Below, piece by piece: positions 11,701 through 32,168 of a stretch of DNA of 64,000 nucleotides (the stretch's first letter is position 1; each line of letters begins with the position of its first letter). Position numbers and translations under genes: made by a program. This DNA comes from Pleodorina starrii (Eukaryota; Chlorophyta; Chlorophyceae; Chlamydomonadales; Volvocaceae), in NCBI GenBank assembly GCA_030267565.1, contig BRXU01000046.1, forward strand, positions 248,001 to 312,000. Reading direction: 5' to 3'. The notes under the pieces are model-generated. The model was not told the DNA's origin and ran no database searches. It was given only the letters and a program-made list of their open reading frames with translations.

Positions 11701-13986
11701 GCCGCGCAGCCAGCGGCCGCCTGCGAGCCCGCGTGCATGGCCCGATGGCTGGCTGGAGGCGGGCTTCGCGGCGGCACCGGCGCGTACGGTTGCTGCGATG
11801 GTGCGGGCGCCGGTGCGGACGGCTGCTGCTGCACCGGTGGCCCCTGGCCAGGAGCAGCCCAGGTGCCGCCAGCGCCCCCGGCTGCAACCTGGGAATGGCA
11901 GGGCCCGGAACGAGGAGCTTGTAAGGGGCGACCCTGCCAGGCGAGCCATCCGCTGTGCCTTAGCACTGCTTACCCCGAAACCGGATACCGGTACATGGCC
12001 TGTGGTACGGGGCCCCCGGCTGCGTCTCGACACGTGTGCTGACCGCAAGTTCAGCGTCAGACTTTGCATGGCGATACGGAAGGGTAGGATGCGAGAGTTA
12101 CAAGGGTAGGGCAATGCGCAAAGCGTACCACGCGGGGGCTCTTGGTGATCCGCGACGAGGGTGTCTTGGCCGCTACTGGTCCACTTGCTCCCTCCTCAAA
12201 TCCATCGGCCGGCAGAGCCACCTACGGAAAATGCCGAATACAGCGTGCGAGTCAGGTTACTCAACCGGCGCATAAGTCGAGAGCAGTGCCATTGCCCCGA
12301 CCCGGCTTCCGATAGGTCGCATACTACTACGCCAGAAAGCCCAATTTGCTACAATGTCACTGACACAACGTCATGGTGCTTCGGGCGCGCGAAAGCGTTT
12401 CGCCCTGGACGCCGCAGCTGGACGCCATCGCACGAGTTGTAAGCTGCTTTGAGGGCTGTGTTACGCACACTGAAAGAAGGCCCGCGCGTGGCGTTACCAT
12501 TTCACGTCTCTGACACTTAGCCGCCTGCAATGCAGCAATGGCCCAACCCTGCCCACCTGCGCAGCCTCCCAGACTTCGTCCTTTGGAAGGGGCGCGTTAA
12601 CGGCTGTCCGCAGCTGCTGCTCAACGACGCCAGGCGGCGGCATCGTGGTTCGCGGCACGGGCGGAGCTTTAGCGGTGTTCACCGCCGCGCCGCCGCCGCG
12701 GCCGGAAGCACCCGTCGCAGCTCCAGGCCGTGCAGTCTGAGCCTGATGCCTCGCGCTGTAGAGTTGCCCGCTCCGTGCCAACATCTGGACACCGCCTCCT
12801 CCCGCGTTGCTGTTGTACACGCCCCCAGTACCACGCGCCGAGCGGTTCCCCTCCCCTGCCGCCTGTCCGCCGTCACGAAGGAGGCCGAGTGGCAGGGCGG
12901 GCACGCGGGGCGGGCCGGCATAGGCTGCCTGCGTCGTCGGTGCAAAAGCTGCCGCGCCAAGACCCGCCCGTGCAGCCTTCTCCTGTTTATATCTGCCCGC
13001 ACGCGCAGCGAGGAAGGCAGTCAAGTTAGGCAGGTTCCAAGCATGCGGGTCGGTCGAGTGTGCTTGCGGAATGCGGATACATGCGGCTCTCGCGGGTGTT
13101 TCGGAGCAAGGAGCACCGCAATTCAGTGGCAAGACATCGACGAGGAGCTCGGCTACGGCGGTGCCCCAGGAGGCCAACTGCATTGTGCGGCGTTTTGGCC
13201 AGCATTAAAGCCAGGGAAGAGTTTAGCATGGGTCCCAAGTGTCAGTGCCACTGCACCTACTGCGCCAGTTGCTGTCGCCGCTTCTCCTGCGCGGCCGCGT
13301 CCATCTGAGCCATGGGAAATGGCGTTGGTGCTGCCATCGAGGCAGCGGTGAGGCTCGAGGTGCCTGCTCCGGGGCTGATATTGAAGTGGTGATGCGCGTC
13401 CCGAACAGCAACGGTCCTGAACGCGGAAGGCAAAGATAGTGGCGGCCGCGTTGAAGGAAGCAAGGTCCATGCTTTGCGCGATGCGTCGGCTGCATGCCCG
13501 AACACCGCGCTACCGAGCCGCTGTGCACCCAACGCACGAGCTGCGGAAGGTGTGTGCACACAAGAAACACAGTGTGTGCAGCCAGCCATCAGATGCAGCG
13601 AGCATGGGGTACCCGCGCATTATGCGCTCCTCCTGAGGTGTTAGGTGGTCTCCGCCCTCGTATCAGCACCTGTTCGTCAAGATGCTGGTTGCCTTCAGGT
13701 TCGAGGCCAGGTGGAGGCTGCGCCCGTGCAGTGTGTTGGCGGGCGTAGCAGCGGTTGACGCGTAGCCCATGCTGGCACCAGCACGCAAATGATACGCGTC
13801 CCTGCCGCTGATATCGGGTCGATGTCCGGTCGGGGGCGCCGCTCCCATTGCTGCTTGCATGAACTTGGACGGCACCTGCGACACGCAGGCGTAACCATGT
13901 TGAAACTCGCTGACCGTTCGCAAAAGGGCGCCCACAAAATTTACCACGCGCGTCGTTGACGATTTAGCTCCCTTCCCGGTGCGCAT
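8740..13986 (-). CDS. AUG8: Augmin (HAUS) complex subunit 8, QWRF family
   Basis: Nine exons read in phase on the minus strand: 13986-13670, 13416-13261, 12992-12557, 11888-11642, 11357-11314, 11199-11086, 10563-10405, 9859-9523 and 9032-8740, totalling 700 residues. Residues 1-385 are Pro/Ala/Gly/Gln-rich and disordered, as in plant AUG8. Residues 386-491 match the QWRF domain: LQFRALKAKLE at about 418-428 in place of LQWRF.NARAE, then VEK, then LPLLEQW (481-487) for the family's 'YLEEW'. Residues 492-603 match its helical core (SLPLVNG for 'TLRLPVVGG'). The C-terminus is helical. AUG8 is the microtubule-binding subunit that recruits gamma-tubulin for branching nucleation in the spindle and phragmoplast. 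The intron at 11085-10564 starts GC rather than GT (AAG|GCAAGG). The N-terminal ATG at 13986 is a best guess. It faces the securin-like gene. Confidence 0.7.
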
Positions 13987-14434
13987 AGAGCTGGTGCCTC
14001 CCGTGCTTCCTACGCCATCATGGCAGAACGAACTTCAGCGAGCGCGGCTGATGTGGCATATCTATTTGATTAAGCTGACCTGTGACAGAAACTTCCATTT
14101 GGTCGTCGCCTGTCGCCGTTGTGTCCATGGTGCTGGCTCGTCTGTCCTAAAGTCTCAAGTTCCAAGTTTAACCGCGCTGGCGCCCCTAAACACTGCAGCC
14201 TGATGACATCCAATTTTGTTGACAATTATTATTATTGATATCAAGAACAGAACAGCTCGATGGGGGTAGCGGGAGATGGGGACGCAGAAGTACGACTTGG
14301 GAAAGTCAAGCCATGTAAGCGTTGCAAGGCAAATACAACTCCATATAATATAGAATTTGAAAACATCACAGACAAGGCTCATCTGGTGCATAAGCTCTAA
14401 TTTGTCACGGTGGCTGAGACAGCTCCAGAAAACG
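13987..14434. promoter_or_regulatory. Shared divergent promoter interval (augmin / securin-like)
   Basis: The inferred start codons at 13986 (minus) and 14435 (plus) are 448 bases apart with no other gene between. The interval becomes AT-rich around 14210-14360, unlike its GC-rich neighbours. No individual cis-element can be assigned with confidence. Both products would act in mitosis, so co-regulation is plausible but inferred. Confidence 0.45.
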
Positions 14435-15398
14435 ATGTTGCACGTCGCCGATGAGAACGCAGTGATTTCCAGCAGGCCGTTGAAACTTGGAGCTCGAGAT
14501 GGGCTGCTTGGAGTGAAAGACACGACCAGGCCTGCGTTGGGCAAGCCACCTGTGAAGATGGGCTTCCAGCCCAGCAGCAAGTCTCAAGTACAGCCGAAGC
14601 CCGGACAGCGCTTAGCTTTTGGTGACCTGACCAACGCGCTGAAGCGGACTTCGTCGCTCGCACCGGCGAAGCCTGCACAGCCAAGCGCACGCACCGTGCC
14701 GGACCCGCCCATCGAGCACATGGCCGGGAAGGGCTTGAAGGTCTTGGAGAAAGAGCTGCTCCAGCAAGAAGAAGCCCATCTGCAGCGAAGGCTTGACCGG
14801 GTCGCAGCTGCTGCGAGCACCTGGACGGCAAGCCACCTGTACCACGAGGTGCGTGGGGGCACATTCACGCTTATGGTATGTTGCTGGTGGCTACGTCGGT
14901 GGCAGTCCGCTGAACCTCCTTTCGCTAGGCGTGAGGCAAATCGGTTTATGGTGATTCCCTCACGTCGACCATATCTTAATAACCGAGTGGTGGTGCACCG
15001 TTCCTCAGGAGGAGCTCAGCAGCGATGACGAGAGCGAGTCTAACGTGTCGCTTTCTGAGCCCTTCCCCGAAAGCCCGATCGTCGTGCAGCTGCGGGCGAC
15101 GCGACGAGGGCAAGGTACGTGCGCTGTCCCGCCGTCAGTGTTGAAAGGGCTCTAAAGTGGACGAGTTTCGCCCACCCCTCCCTTTTTTTACTACAAAGGC
15201 CGCGCTATGTAATGCTAGTACGGCGAACATCGTGTACGCCGCGAACGTGACGCAATCTGTTTCCCCTCCGAAACCTGCACAGGTGTTGCCGTACCGCAGC
15301 CTGGCCCCGGGTTCGACAACGACTTGTACAACCTGCTTCCCGACGTCCCGCCGGTGCTTATCGATTTCGACCAGTGCTGGGCCGATGAGGAGGCATAG
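14435..15398 (+). CDS. Securin/PATRONUS-like anaphase inhibitor candidate
   Basis: Three exons join in phase: 14435-14848, 15009-15114 and 15283-15398 (stop), giving 211 residues. Residues 6-8 are DEN followed by Ala, like the DEN-box near the N-terminus of plant PATRONUS. Two destruction-box-like motifs follow: RDGL at 21-24, and RLAFGDLTN at 59-67, which parallels RKALNDITN in PATRONUS and RKALGTVN in animal securin. The middle is basic and Pro-rich, then a Gln/Glu/Arg helix (KVLEKELLQQEEAHLQRRL). The last two exons are acidic (SSDDESES; DFDQCWADEEA), as in securin separase-binding tails. Securins bind and inhibit separase until degraded by the APC/C. Securins are poorly conserved, so this is a motif-order argument. 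The alternative is another APC/C substrate. Confidence 0.5.
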
Positions 15399-16229
15399 CC
15401 AGCTGCGGACTTGCGCTTCAACTCTCTTCGCGTGCGGCGCATTCGTACGAGATTGTGGTGGCCATTCCAGCTGGCGACCTCTGCACTAGAGCAAGGTTTA
15501 CATAAGAATTGTTATCTCCATGCGATGGGACGTTCTGATACCGTCACACACAGCAGGAGGGGTTTCGACGGGACTACCGTTGTTCGTATGAGAAGGCGCA
15601 AGCTCACCCGCATCGTGAATATCAACCTCCATTGCAAGCGAAGTGCCCAGCCGGCGCATCCCCGAATGGCCCCAAAGGGCGCTCCAACGTTACTAGCGTA
15701 ACCTTCGGACAGGCCGTGTATACTATCTTGCTGGCCAATCGGCGGGCCAACGACGCACTGGACATGGGTGCACGACATTGTGTTCGATGTAACCATATCT
15801 CGAAACTCTCGAAACTCGAAACTCTCGAAACTCGACATTGTGTTCGATGTAACCATATCTCGAAACTCTCGAAACTCGTCGTAATCGCTGTCGTCATATT
15901 AGGTACCCAAATTGCCTTCGAATGTTGCATGCACGTCGCGCCGGGGCAGCGTACACTATTTCTGCCACACGCACCGCCAGGGATAAAACTGGCCCAATAT
16001 CAGCTCAAATACTCAGCACCCCTGCACAACAAGTCATACATGCCTGCCATTAGATGGCGGAAATCAGCTTTGTCCACGCCAGACAGCAGAAAAAACCAGA
16101 AGAGCAGAGGGACCGTCACCTTGCGGGCAGCCTTGTCCCTGCACTTAAGATAGCTTAAATAAAATCATGCATGAAGATGGAGATGCGGTCTCCCCCACCC
16201 CCACAAACGCGGGGAGCCCGACACGATAT
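15399..16229 (+). other. 3' UTR of securin-like gene and gene-free spacer
   Basis: TGTAA occurs at 15788-15792 and again at 15848-15852, about 390 and 450 bases after the stop, inside a tandem duplication. No coding segment is supported up to 16229. Confidence 0.4.
15773..15878 (+). repeat. 60-base tandem duplication carrying the TGTAA signal
   Basis: Two copies with period exactly 60 (start CGACATTGTGTTCGATGTAA) contain runs of CGAAACT/CTCGAAACT. The polyadenylation-type TGTAA is therefore present twice. Confidence 0.8.
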
Positions 16230-17196
16230 TCAGGTGTCGGCTGCGTCCAGAAGCTGCCCGCACGCCACAGCGACCGGCGTGCCGACATGCAGCGCGTGTA
16301 CGGCTGCGGCGGCCGCGTCAACTGCATCAGTGCTTCCGCACGCTGCCGCTGCCCCCTTGTACGGAGTCGCGACTTGGTCCAGGCCCATGCCCTGCTGGCT
16401 TCCTCCTACGACCGGGGTCGCACCGCTGGTGCCGTAATCCCACTGCCAGGCGTTGGGCTTCTTGCCCGTTCGCCGAGTCGGCGACATCAGGATGCACTCC
16501 ACCTGCCTCACCTGCATGACGGTCAAATTGCAACGGTCAAATTGCAACGAGCATTAGATCTGGGTTCAACAGAGGAGCTGAAAACAGCAGCAGGCCCAGG
16601 CGCGGTCAAGCGGATGCTTCACGGGCTCAAGTATCAGAAAAACGCGGGGGCGCCGTCTGCGGACTGGCAGCAGCCAGCTGCGGCAGGGGGGGTACGCGGG
16701 GCTCACCGCGCATCCGAGCAGGGCAACCTGACATGGTGACGGAACTTCCGCCGCATGCATGGTCACGAAAGGGCCCCTTCGCGAAGGCGTTCACCCGGGC
16801 TCTGCACTGCATGACATGCGTGAAAGCACGAAAGCCTGCCATACCTTGGGGATTTGCGGGCCCACGGCCTTCGTGCGGAGGAAACAAGCGATGTCGGCAG
16901 CCCCGCCATCCGTTCGGCCAAGCACCGAATATACGGTTTGGGGGTGCGGCGGCGACCTTGATCCTTGCGATGGAAAACCTGCCGCCGCCCCCGGAAGAAA
17001 CCGTTGTGGGTCGTTGATGAACTTTCTGGGTGAAAGCGGTGCCGTGCCGCTTTGAAACCCCAGCTTAGTGGAAGTGCCGTGGTAGTAGTCCGCTCCGGAA
17101 ACCTTGGCGCCTTGATGGTGTCGTTCGGAGTGGCCGCTTGCCGAGGCAGTTCCAGTGCGCTGGCAGCGGTTGCCGTTAGAGCGCTCCATGTCCGCG
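16230..17196 (-). CDS. Uncertain minus-strand gene, hypothetical protein
   Basis: Several minus-strand segments have exon-like edges. A possible start at about 17188 (MERSNGNR) runs to a donor after HHQGAK. A segment at about 17037-16847 reads FINDPQRFLP to AVGPQIPK. A segment at about 16814-16724 ends before a GTGAGC donor. A last segment after ATGCAG at about 16521 can be read in two frames, ending at 16327 or 16230. The frames compete and I cannot choose between them. There are no recognisable domains. It could be one gene, parts of one, or chance open frames in GC-rich DNA. Confidence 0.2.
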
Positions 17197-18271
17197 TTCA
17201 CGGCTTGCGCGCGTGCGCTCCGCTGAAGGAACACGAATGTACCTGCGGCGTGACAAAAATACCACGGCCACATACACCAGGCGCGAGGATTTCAGAACGT
17301 TTACATGTGTCAATTTAACAGAGACAGGCATTTGCTTTTGCCATGCATCGCCAAGCGCGACATGCAGTCGCGCCCATTCACTCGGGGCTCTCCTCGATGG
17401 GCGACAACAGTTTACAACCACCCAAGTTACCCAGGCTCACCGGAGTTGAACGAATTCGCTTAAAACCGCGAATAAACGAAGATGAGTTTCAGCAAATGGG
17501 CAGGGATTCGCGACAGCTGTTTACGCGGGGGTTAGAAGCGAAGGGCTGTAAGAGCGGGAGCCAAGCAGAAAGATTACGCCCAAGTCACCTATCGTGACGC
17601 CTATCTGCGCTGAAGAGCTCTCAGCAATCTAGTATGGCACCAACAACAGCGGCTGGGCGGCTTTGTGAAAACACACGACTGTCTCTGCCTTAGTAGGGAG
17701 TGGCTGCCGCGTGTTATCTATGCATAGACAATTATGATGAATTAAGATTATATTGACTTTAGCCGCATGCAGATGTGGGCGGGAACAGCCTCTAAATCGT
17801 GCCCAGTACGATGTTTGTTCCGGCATGCTCACCCGCGCCTTTCACGGTGATCTGCACAGCTCCAAACGATCACATCTCATTCACATATAACCCCTACCGC
17901 TATTGCTCTTCTTTGTTGCAGTAGTTTCCCTTGCGTTTGCAAGCTGTCGCGGACGGGCTGCGTATCTTGGTGCTCAGCACTTCAACGGACAAATCGGTGG
18001 AACAATTTGAGACATCAATAAAAAAACGAATATTGTGCCTTTTGCAATTGCATTGCAATTGCATCTGAAGCCTGGATTGAGACGGGTTGTACTTTGTGGC
18101 AACTCAGTGGTGCGCAAACACACATCGTCACACAATTCCGTCTGTGCAAAACATTTCACATAACTAAGCTTGTCCTTTGACCGCTTATTTCTTCATGGCT
18201 CTCAATCAGGGCAGACAGGCTTCCTAACCGATATTTGCGCCCGCTTTTGGGGGGCAGAGCGTGCGGTAGCT
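17197..18271. other. No supported gene
   Basis: A plus-strand frame starting at about 17400 (MGDNSLQPPK) reaches 17597 but has no homology I recognise and no splice partners. The rest, especially 17600-18160, is AT-richer and looks non-coding. It may include the 5' region of the gene starting at 18272. Confidence 0.35.
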
Positions 18272-20134
18272 ATGGAACCTGATGTGCCATATGTACCTCA
18301 CATGTTTGTACAGCGAATCGACGCATTACCAGAGGAAGTCCTGGAAAGCGTCTTGGCAACTCTCGCACCTCAGACAGAGGACCGTCCGGGGTTTTGGCAG
18401 TCACTAGGGTGGGGCAAAAATGCCAATTCTGGCGCCGTGAACCAGCAACTCAGCAAGGCCGAGTTGCGGAGTCTCTTGCAACGCCATCGTCGCGAGGAGC
18501 TGGCGGCGGACGCGGACACAGCCGACTACTCGAGCGAGCCATATGACAGCATACCCCGACAGGTAGGCGACGCCGGGGGAAGGCGGCCGTCCTGTTTCGA
18601 CAGCTACAGCGACCCATAAAATTCTGCCGTACCTCCCGCCGACAGGTACAGCTGCAATGGCGAGTTTACGCAAGGTGCGAGCTCAGCGTCCGCGGCGCAT
18701 GATCCTGTCCGCGATCATGCTCCCCCGTTTCGAGCTTACTAGCGAGGGGAACATGACCGAGTCCAGTGCTCCGTCGATGACTAGCCCGACGGTCTCAAAC
18801 GAGCTTCTCATGGTAGTCGGCTGGGAAAGGCGTCTCGCGCCGTGCGCTCTCACTAGCCTCTGGCGCCAAGCGCTCAGCGTGCGCAGCGACCGGCAGCCGC
18901 GCACGCTCAGCCTCCGATGCGTCTCCGCGCAACTTACGCAGCTGCGCGAGGAGGAGGAGGCCGTGTCGGCTTGGCTAGGCGGCACACGGCCGCACCGCGC
19001 AGGACACATTTAGTTGCCCCTTACATGCCCCCAATCGATGTTTTGGCCCACGAGTTTCGCCGGGCAGCACAACGGCGCTCCCCAAGCTCCCCAGATGTCG
19101 CGATACAGCTGACGTCTGGCCATTGAGAAGCAGGCTTCACACAGCCTCGTGGGGCACCCACCGTGACATGGCGGGCGCATTCTTCAGGCCACGACACGCC
19201 AGCTCCGTGAACACCACTCCCGTCGCCCACGCTCCGCAGGCTGTATCCGGAGGAGGTGGCGGAGAGCGAGAAGCTTGCGAGCATGCTGCAGCAGTCCGGG
19301 CAAGGCGCCGCGCCGCCGGGGACCGGCCAGGGCCGGTGGCCAGGTAACGGCGGCGGCGGCAGCGGCGGCCTCAGCACGCTCTTTGGGTTTCTCCCGTCAG
19401 TCACGGCGCTGCAGCAAACGGTCCGCGGCCTCGTGCCGGCGGCGCAGACCCCCGCGGCCGCCGCCCTGCCGCGAGACGCAGCCGGCCCTGCACCGGCTGC
19501 CCCCGCTCTTGCCGCGCCGGCAGCTGGCACCCGCCTGGGAGCTGGGGCCCCCGCCACGGCCAGGACGACGGAGCTGCGGCGTCGGCCGGACCCTCTTGTC
19601 CAGAAGCTCAGCCGATCACTGGAGCAGTGGTATGAGCTGCACCGCGAGCAGACGCGGCCGCTGCGGCGGGGGCGCAGGGCGCGGCTGCTGGTGGTTCGCG
19701 GCGTGGACTTGCCAGCAGAGTGGCGGGACTCCATGCGGCTGGCTGCTGCTCCTGCTGCTGGGGCGGCGACGGCTGGGGACTCGGCGGGAGGGCGGCTTGG
19801 GTTGTGGCAGCTGTGCGGCGGGGGTCTGCTGCGGGCGTGGGCGGCCGCGGGGGGCGCGGCGGCGGGGGCGGTCGGGCTGCGCCGTCGGCCGCGGGTCTGG
19901 GAGGTGGGCGGGACCGCTGCCGGGCTGGACGGCTGCGGGCGGACGCAGCGCGCGCAGCGGCTACAGGAGCAGCAGCGGCAGGGCGAGGGCTCGGGATCGC
20001 AGGCGTTGCGGCCGCGGCGGGAAGCGAACTTGGCGGACGGCGGGAGGGGCGGCCTGGTTGCGGCGCAGGCGGCGGCGCGGGAGATGAGCTTCGTGCTGCG
20101 CAGGACGATGCTCATTCCGCCCGAGTGGCTTTGA
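18272..20134 (+). CDS. Hypothetical protein, multi-exon
   Basis: Exon 1 (18272-18562) starts MEPDVPYVPHMF, is acidic and helical (DALPEEVLESVLATL) and ends in phase 0 at CAG|GTAGGC. The last exon (19240-20134) starts after CTCCGCAG with LYPEEVAESEK and contains RRPDPLVQKLSRSLEQWYEL and a basic stretch. It has long Ala/Gly-rich spacers and ends with SFVLRRTMLIPPEWL. One or more middle exons must lie between 18687 and 19239. A frame from 18687 (RPRRMILSAIM) is the best candidate, but its 3' junction does not give the phase-2 end needed without a weak donor. I recognise no domain. The non-random ends and phase suggest a real gene of unknown function. Confidence 0.5.
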
Positions 20135-20884
20135 GGTCTGTTTTGCGAGGTGAAGGCGCCGCATGTGGTTTGTTTTGTCGTGGCGTCTGCTGCTCTTGCT
20201 TTTCCGACGTGTCAGATGTGGCTTAAACATATGTTCAGCCGTTTTGTGAAAAGCGGGTGCCTGCAGGGTCTTTCTTCTTGCCTTCTTGCGTCAAAGGGAT
20301 CGTACACTGTCCATCACCGCGCGTACAGTAATGTCCTCTCGAGCGACTCACACTGTGAAGTGCAGTTGTCTTGCGGTTGTCTCGATACACGACGCCATAC
20401 AGTGCAGTTATGTTGTGGAAAAGCGGTTTTGCCCCGGTTGCGTAAATGCTCGCGTGTGGAGGTGGAGAGACTTTGGACGTCTCGAGCTCGTTGTTAGTGC
20501 CTCCGAGGATTGACTGCAAAGCGTTCTCGGTGACTTTGCATCAGCGACTGCACCCAGCCGAAGCGGCTTGGAACCCCAAAAGGCTTGACAGTCTGCAACA
20601 ACTGCGAATCCTCGTCTCGTATACGAACCATGGTTCATTCGCGGCGCTGCAGAACCTTGGCCTCCGTCCATTAAGTTCATGAATTTCAACAAACCAACAA
20701 ACAAACCTGCCATGCTAACGACGGGGGCTGGTCGCGAGATTGTTTGACCCAAACGGAATGCACCCGAGCGGTAGGCTAGCGCCGAGCGACAAATGGGAAG
20801 CTTCCAGAAACCTCCTCACAGCCCGAACTAATCCATCCCTTGAACGTAACTCAAGTTTCTTGCGCGTGGCTTGAAAGCCGCAGC
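20135..20884. other. Intergenic: 3' UTR of unknown gene and 5' region of glycosyltransferase gene
   Basis: No exon is supported. No TGTAA was found in this interval, so the 3' end of the upstream gene is not fixed. Confidence 0.4.
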
Positions 20885-29956
<9,072 letters not shown>

Positions 29957-30306
29957 ATCCGTACAATTGCGGTAATGGCGATAATGCCGAGCCGCGCGAC
30001 TCCCATATTGGCGGAGGTGCAGCGGCCGTAGCCGGGCCGTTGCGTGGCCATGTACGACGTGGAAGTGGTTAATGCGGGCTCCAGAACCCCCGGTGTTGAA
30101 AGGTCGCCCTTGCGCTCATGCGCCGTGTTGGGTGGGGGAGCATTGGGGATGGCGGCGGTCTTGCGTCGCGTGGTAGCGCTGCGTTCGCCGCGGGTCGTCG
30201 CCCATTTGAGGATGAGCAGCAGCTCTTGCCCCGCCCATCAGCCGGCGCGGCAGCTGGGGCCGGCGCGACAACTCCATTCAGCCTCAGGTATGGGTGGGTG
30301 TGGCAG

Positions 30307-30409
30307 TCGCACACAACCCTCCTGCGCGTCGAACGTAGCCGCTGCTCCTTCGTTTCCGGATTAGGGTAGAGCAGCAGCTACGTTCGACGCGCAGGAGGGT
30401 TGTGTGCGA
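30307..30409. repeat. 41-bp inverted repeat with 21-base loop
   Basis: Arms 30307-30347 and 30369-30409 pair with one mismatch. The stem begins TCGCACACAACCCTCCTGCG. It lies at the edge of the Copia remnant. Size and near-perfect pairing resemble a small-RNA precursor or a foldback created by the same event as the larger Copia palindrome. Confidence 0.85.
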
Positions 30410-31480
30410 TGTGCATTCGGTGTTGATGGTGGCGGGTGGGTGGAGGGCTGGGCTAGGTGAGGGCGAGGGGGAGCGGCGTCCGGGCTGCGAGCAGACATGC
30501 ATCCAACTTGCAGCGCCGGGTGGTGGTGGCGGCCGGCAGGCAGGGGTGCGAAGGGGCTGCAAGAGGGCTGCAAGAGGTGTAGCGGCGGCACGGCTGCCTG
30601 CACGTGGGCGCACAAGGGGGCGCAAGGGGAGGGGTGCCCAAGGGTTGGGCCAGGGGTCCACGGCTGCGGGTGTGTATGTCCCATCGCGGACTCTGGCAAA
30701 GGGCCGCACACGTGCGTCCATGTGCACTAACTGCAACGGACGCTCAGCGACGGACTCAGAACTCGGAAACGGATCACGGCTATGCTTGCACAGAATGCGC
30801 GGCTCGCAGACCTTCCCCTCAAAATCACGCAACTGCACATTCGACAACTCCAGCCCCTTCACCAACCCCTTCTGAACCAACCTCTTCAAATTGGAAGACC
30901 CCAGGTGCCCAAAACGCCGGTGCCACAGGCCAGCCATCTCAGAATTGGGAACCTTGGCGGCCAGCCAGGGCGGGGGGCTCAGCGGGCGGAACCTCACCGA
31001 AATTACGAGTGGTGACGCTGCTCATGAACTTGTACAGCCCCGTGGAGCATTTGGTGGCAGATAGAGATGCAGATATCGCCGCGCATCACCTGGGCTTTAT
31101 CACCCCGCCTCAAACTCGAAGCGGAACCCCTTGTCCGCCAGCACCGAGACGGACACCAGTTGGTGCTTGAAACCCGGCACATAGAAAACATCCTCAATCG
31201 TGACATTCGGGGCGAGGGTCGGCACGACATTGCCGTACCCAGCCGCCCGCAGCACGTTTCCATTTCCAACCTCAATCGAAATCGCCACCCCCGGCGCAAG
31301 CGGACGGTAATCGTGCAAGACGCTGGGGTCGCCCGTAATGTGGTACTTGCTGCCCGGATCAAGCCACCACGGATAGGTTCGTCTCCGCCGCATCGCTCGC
31401 GACCAGGCTCTGCAACTTCCGAACCCGCGCGGTCGTTCCGGAGATAGGCTGCCACAAAGTGAACAGGGAGGGTTGTCCTG

Positions 31481-32110
31481 GTAAAAACAAGACGCTGGAC
31501 GCCTCGTAGGCATACAGCAACCCAAACCACACACAGCGTCCGGTCTTCACCTTGCTAGCCCTTTAATTTTCTCATAATTTTGTAAGCAGAGCATGCGTTT
31601 GCCGCGGCAGAAATGAGCGGTCTATATGATTACTCCGACGATGAGGAGTATGATCCTGTTGACGAACACCAAGAGGACTCAATCCAGGCAGAGCAGGACG
31701 ACCCTCAGATAGACGCTATCACTCAAGAAGCTGTCCTGAGTGCTGTGCAGACGCTGAACGTTCCCCTATCGCTAGATGCTCAGTATTTGCAAGGCAAAAG
31801 GAGCACTGTGCTTTTTTGCCTTGCACGCACTGGGCAGGGGCACGTTCAGCGCCTGCACTGCACTCAGGACAGCTTGTTGTGCGATAGCGTCTATGCTAGG
31901 GTCGTCCTGCTCTGCCTGAATAGAGTCCTCGTCATGATCACACGGCTCATCGTCGGAGTAATCATATAGACCGCTCATTTCTGCCGCGGCAAACGCATGC
32001 TCTGCTTGAAAAGTTATGAGAAAATTAAAGGGCTAGAAAGGTGAAGACCGTACGCTGTGTGTGATTTGGGTTGCTGTATGCCTACGAGGCGTCCAGCGTC
32101 TTGTTTTTAC
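31481..32110. repeat. Large inverted repeat of the Copia 5' region (arms about 310 bases)
   Basis: 31481-31800 and 31807-32110 are reverse complements at about 90% with a few short indels and almost no spacer (symmetry point near 31803). Each arm carries the same 5' leader and the same gag-like start, at 31613 on plus and 31978 on minus. Both start MSGLYDYSDDE. This is a head-to-head palindromic duplication. Confidence 0.9.
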
Positions 32111-32168
32111 TAGATTATGTTTGAAGCTGATGAGTTTTTGCAAGTTTTCACGACCCCGGTTGTGAAAT

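Larger units (their letters stand above)
30290..32110 (-). mobile_element. Degenerate Copia-type LTR retrotransposon fragment
   Basis: Minus-strand reading gives, in sense order, a gag-like start at 31978 (MSGLYDYSDDE), a retropepsin segment at about 31390-31100 (WWLDPGSKYHITGD, then DVFYVPGFKHQLVSVSVLADKG), and a GAG-pre-integrase segment at about 30960-30750 (LWHRRFGHLGSSNLKRL) lacking much of its zinc-knuckle Cys array. The protease catalytic DSG is DPG here and the domains are in different frames, so the copy is dead. Integrase core, reverse transcriptase and RNase H are absent. An inverted duplication interrupts it (31481-32110). No intact LTR pair was found. Confidence 0.75.

Noticed and set aside
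19021..20115. 364-codon minus-strand frame opposite the unknown gene
   Set aside because: Composition is Arg/Pro/Ser-rich, typical of the complement of a GC-rich coding exon. The plus frame has the splice-compatible start and a motif-like C-terminus.
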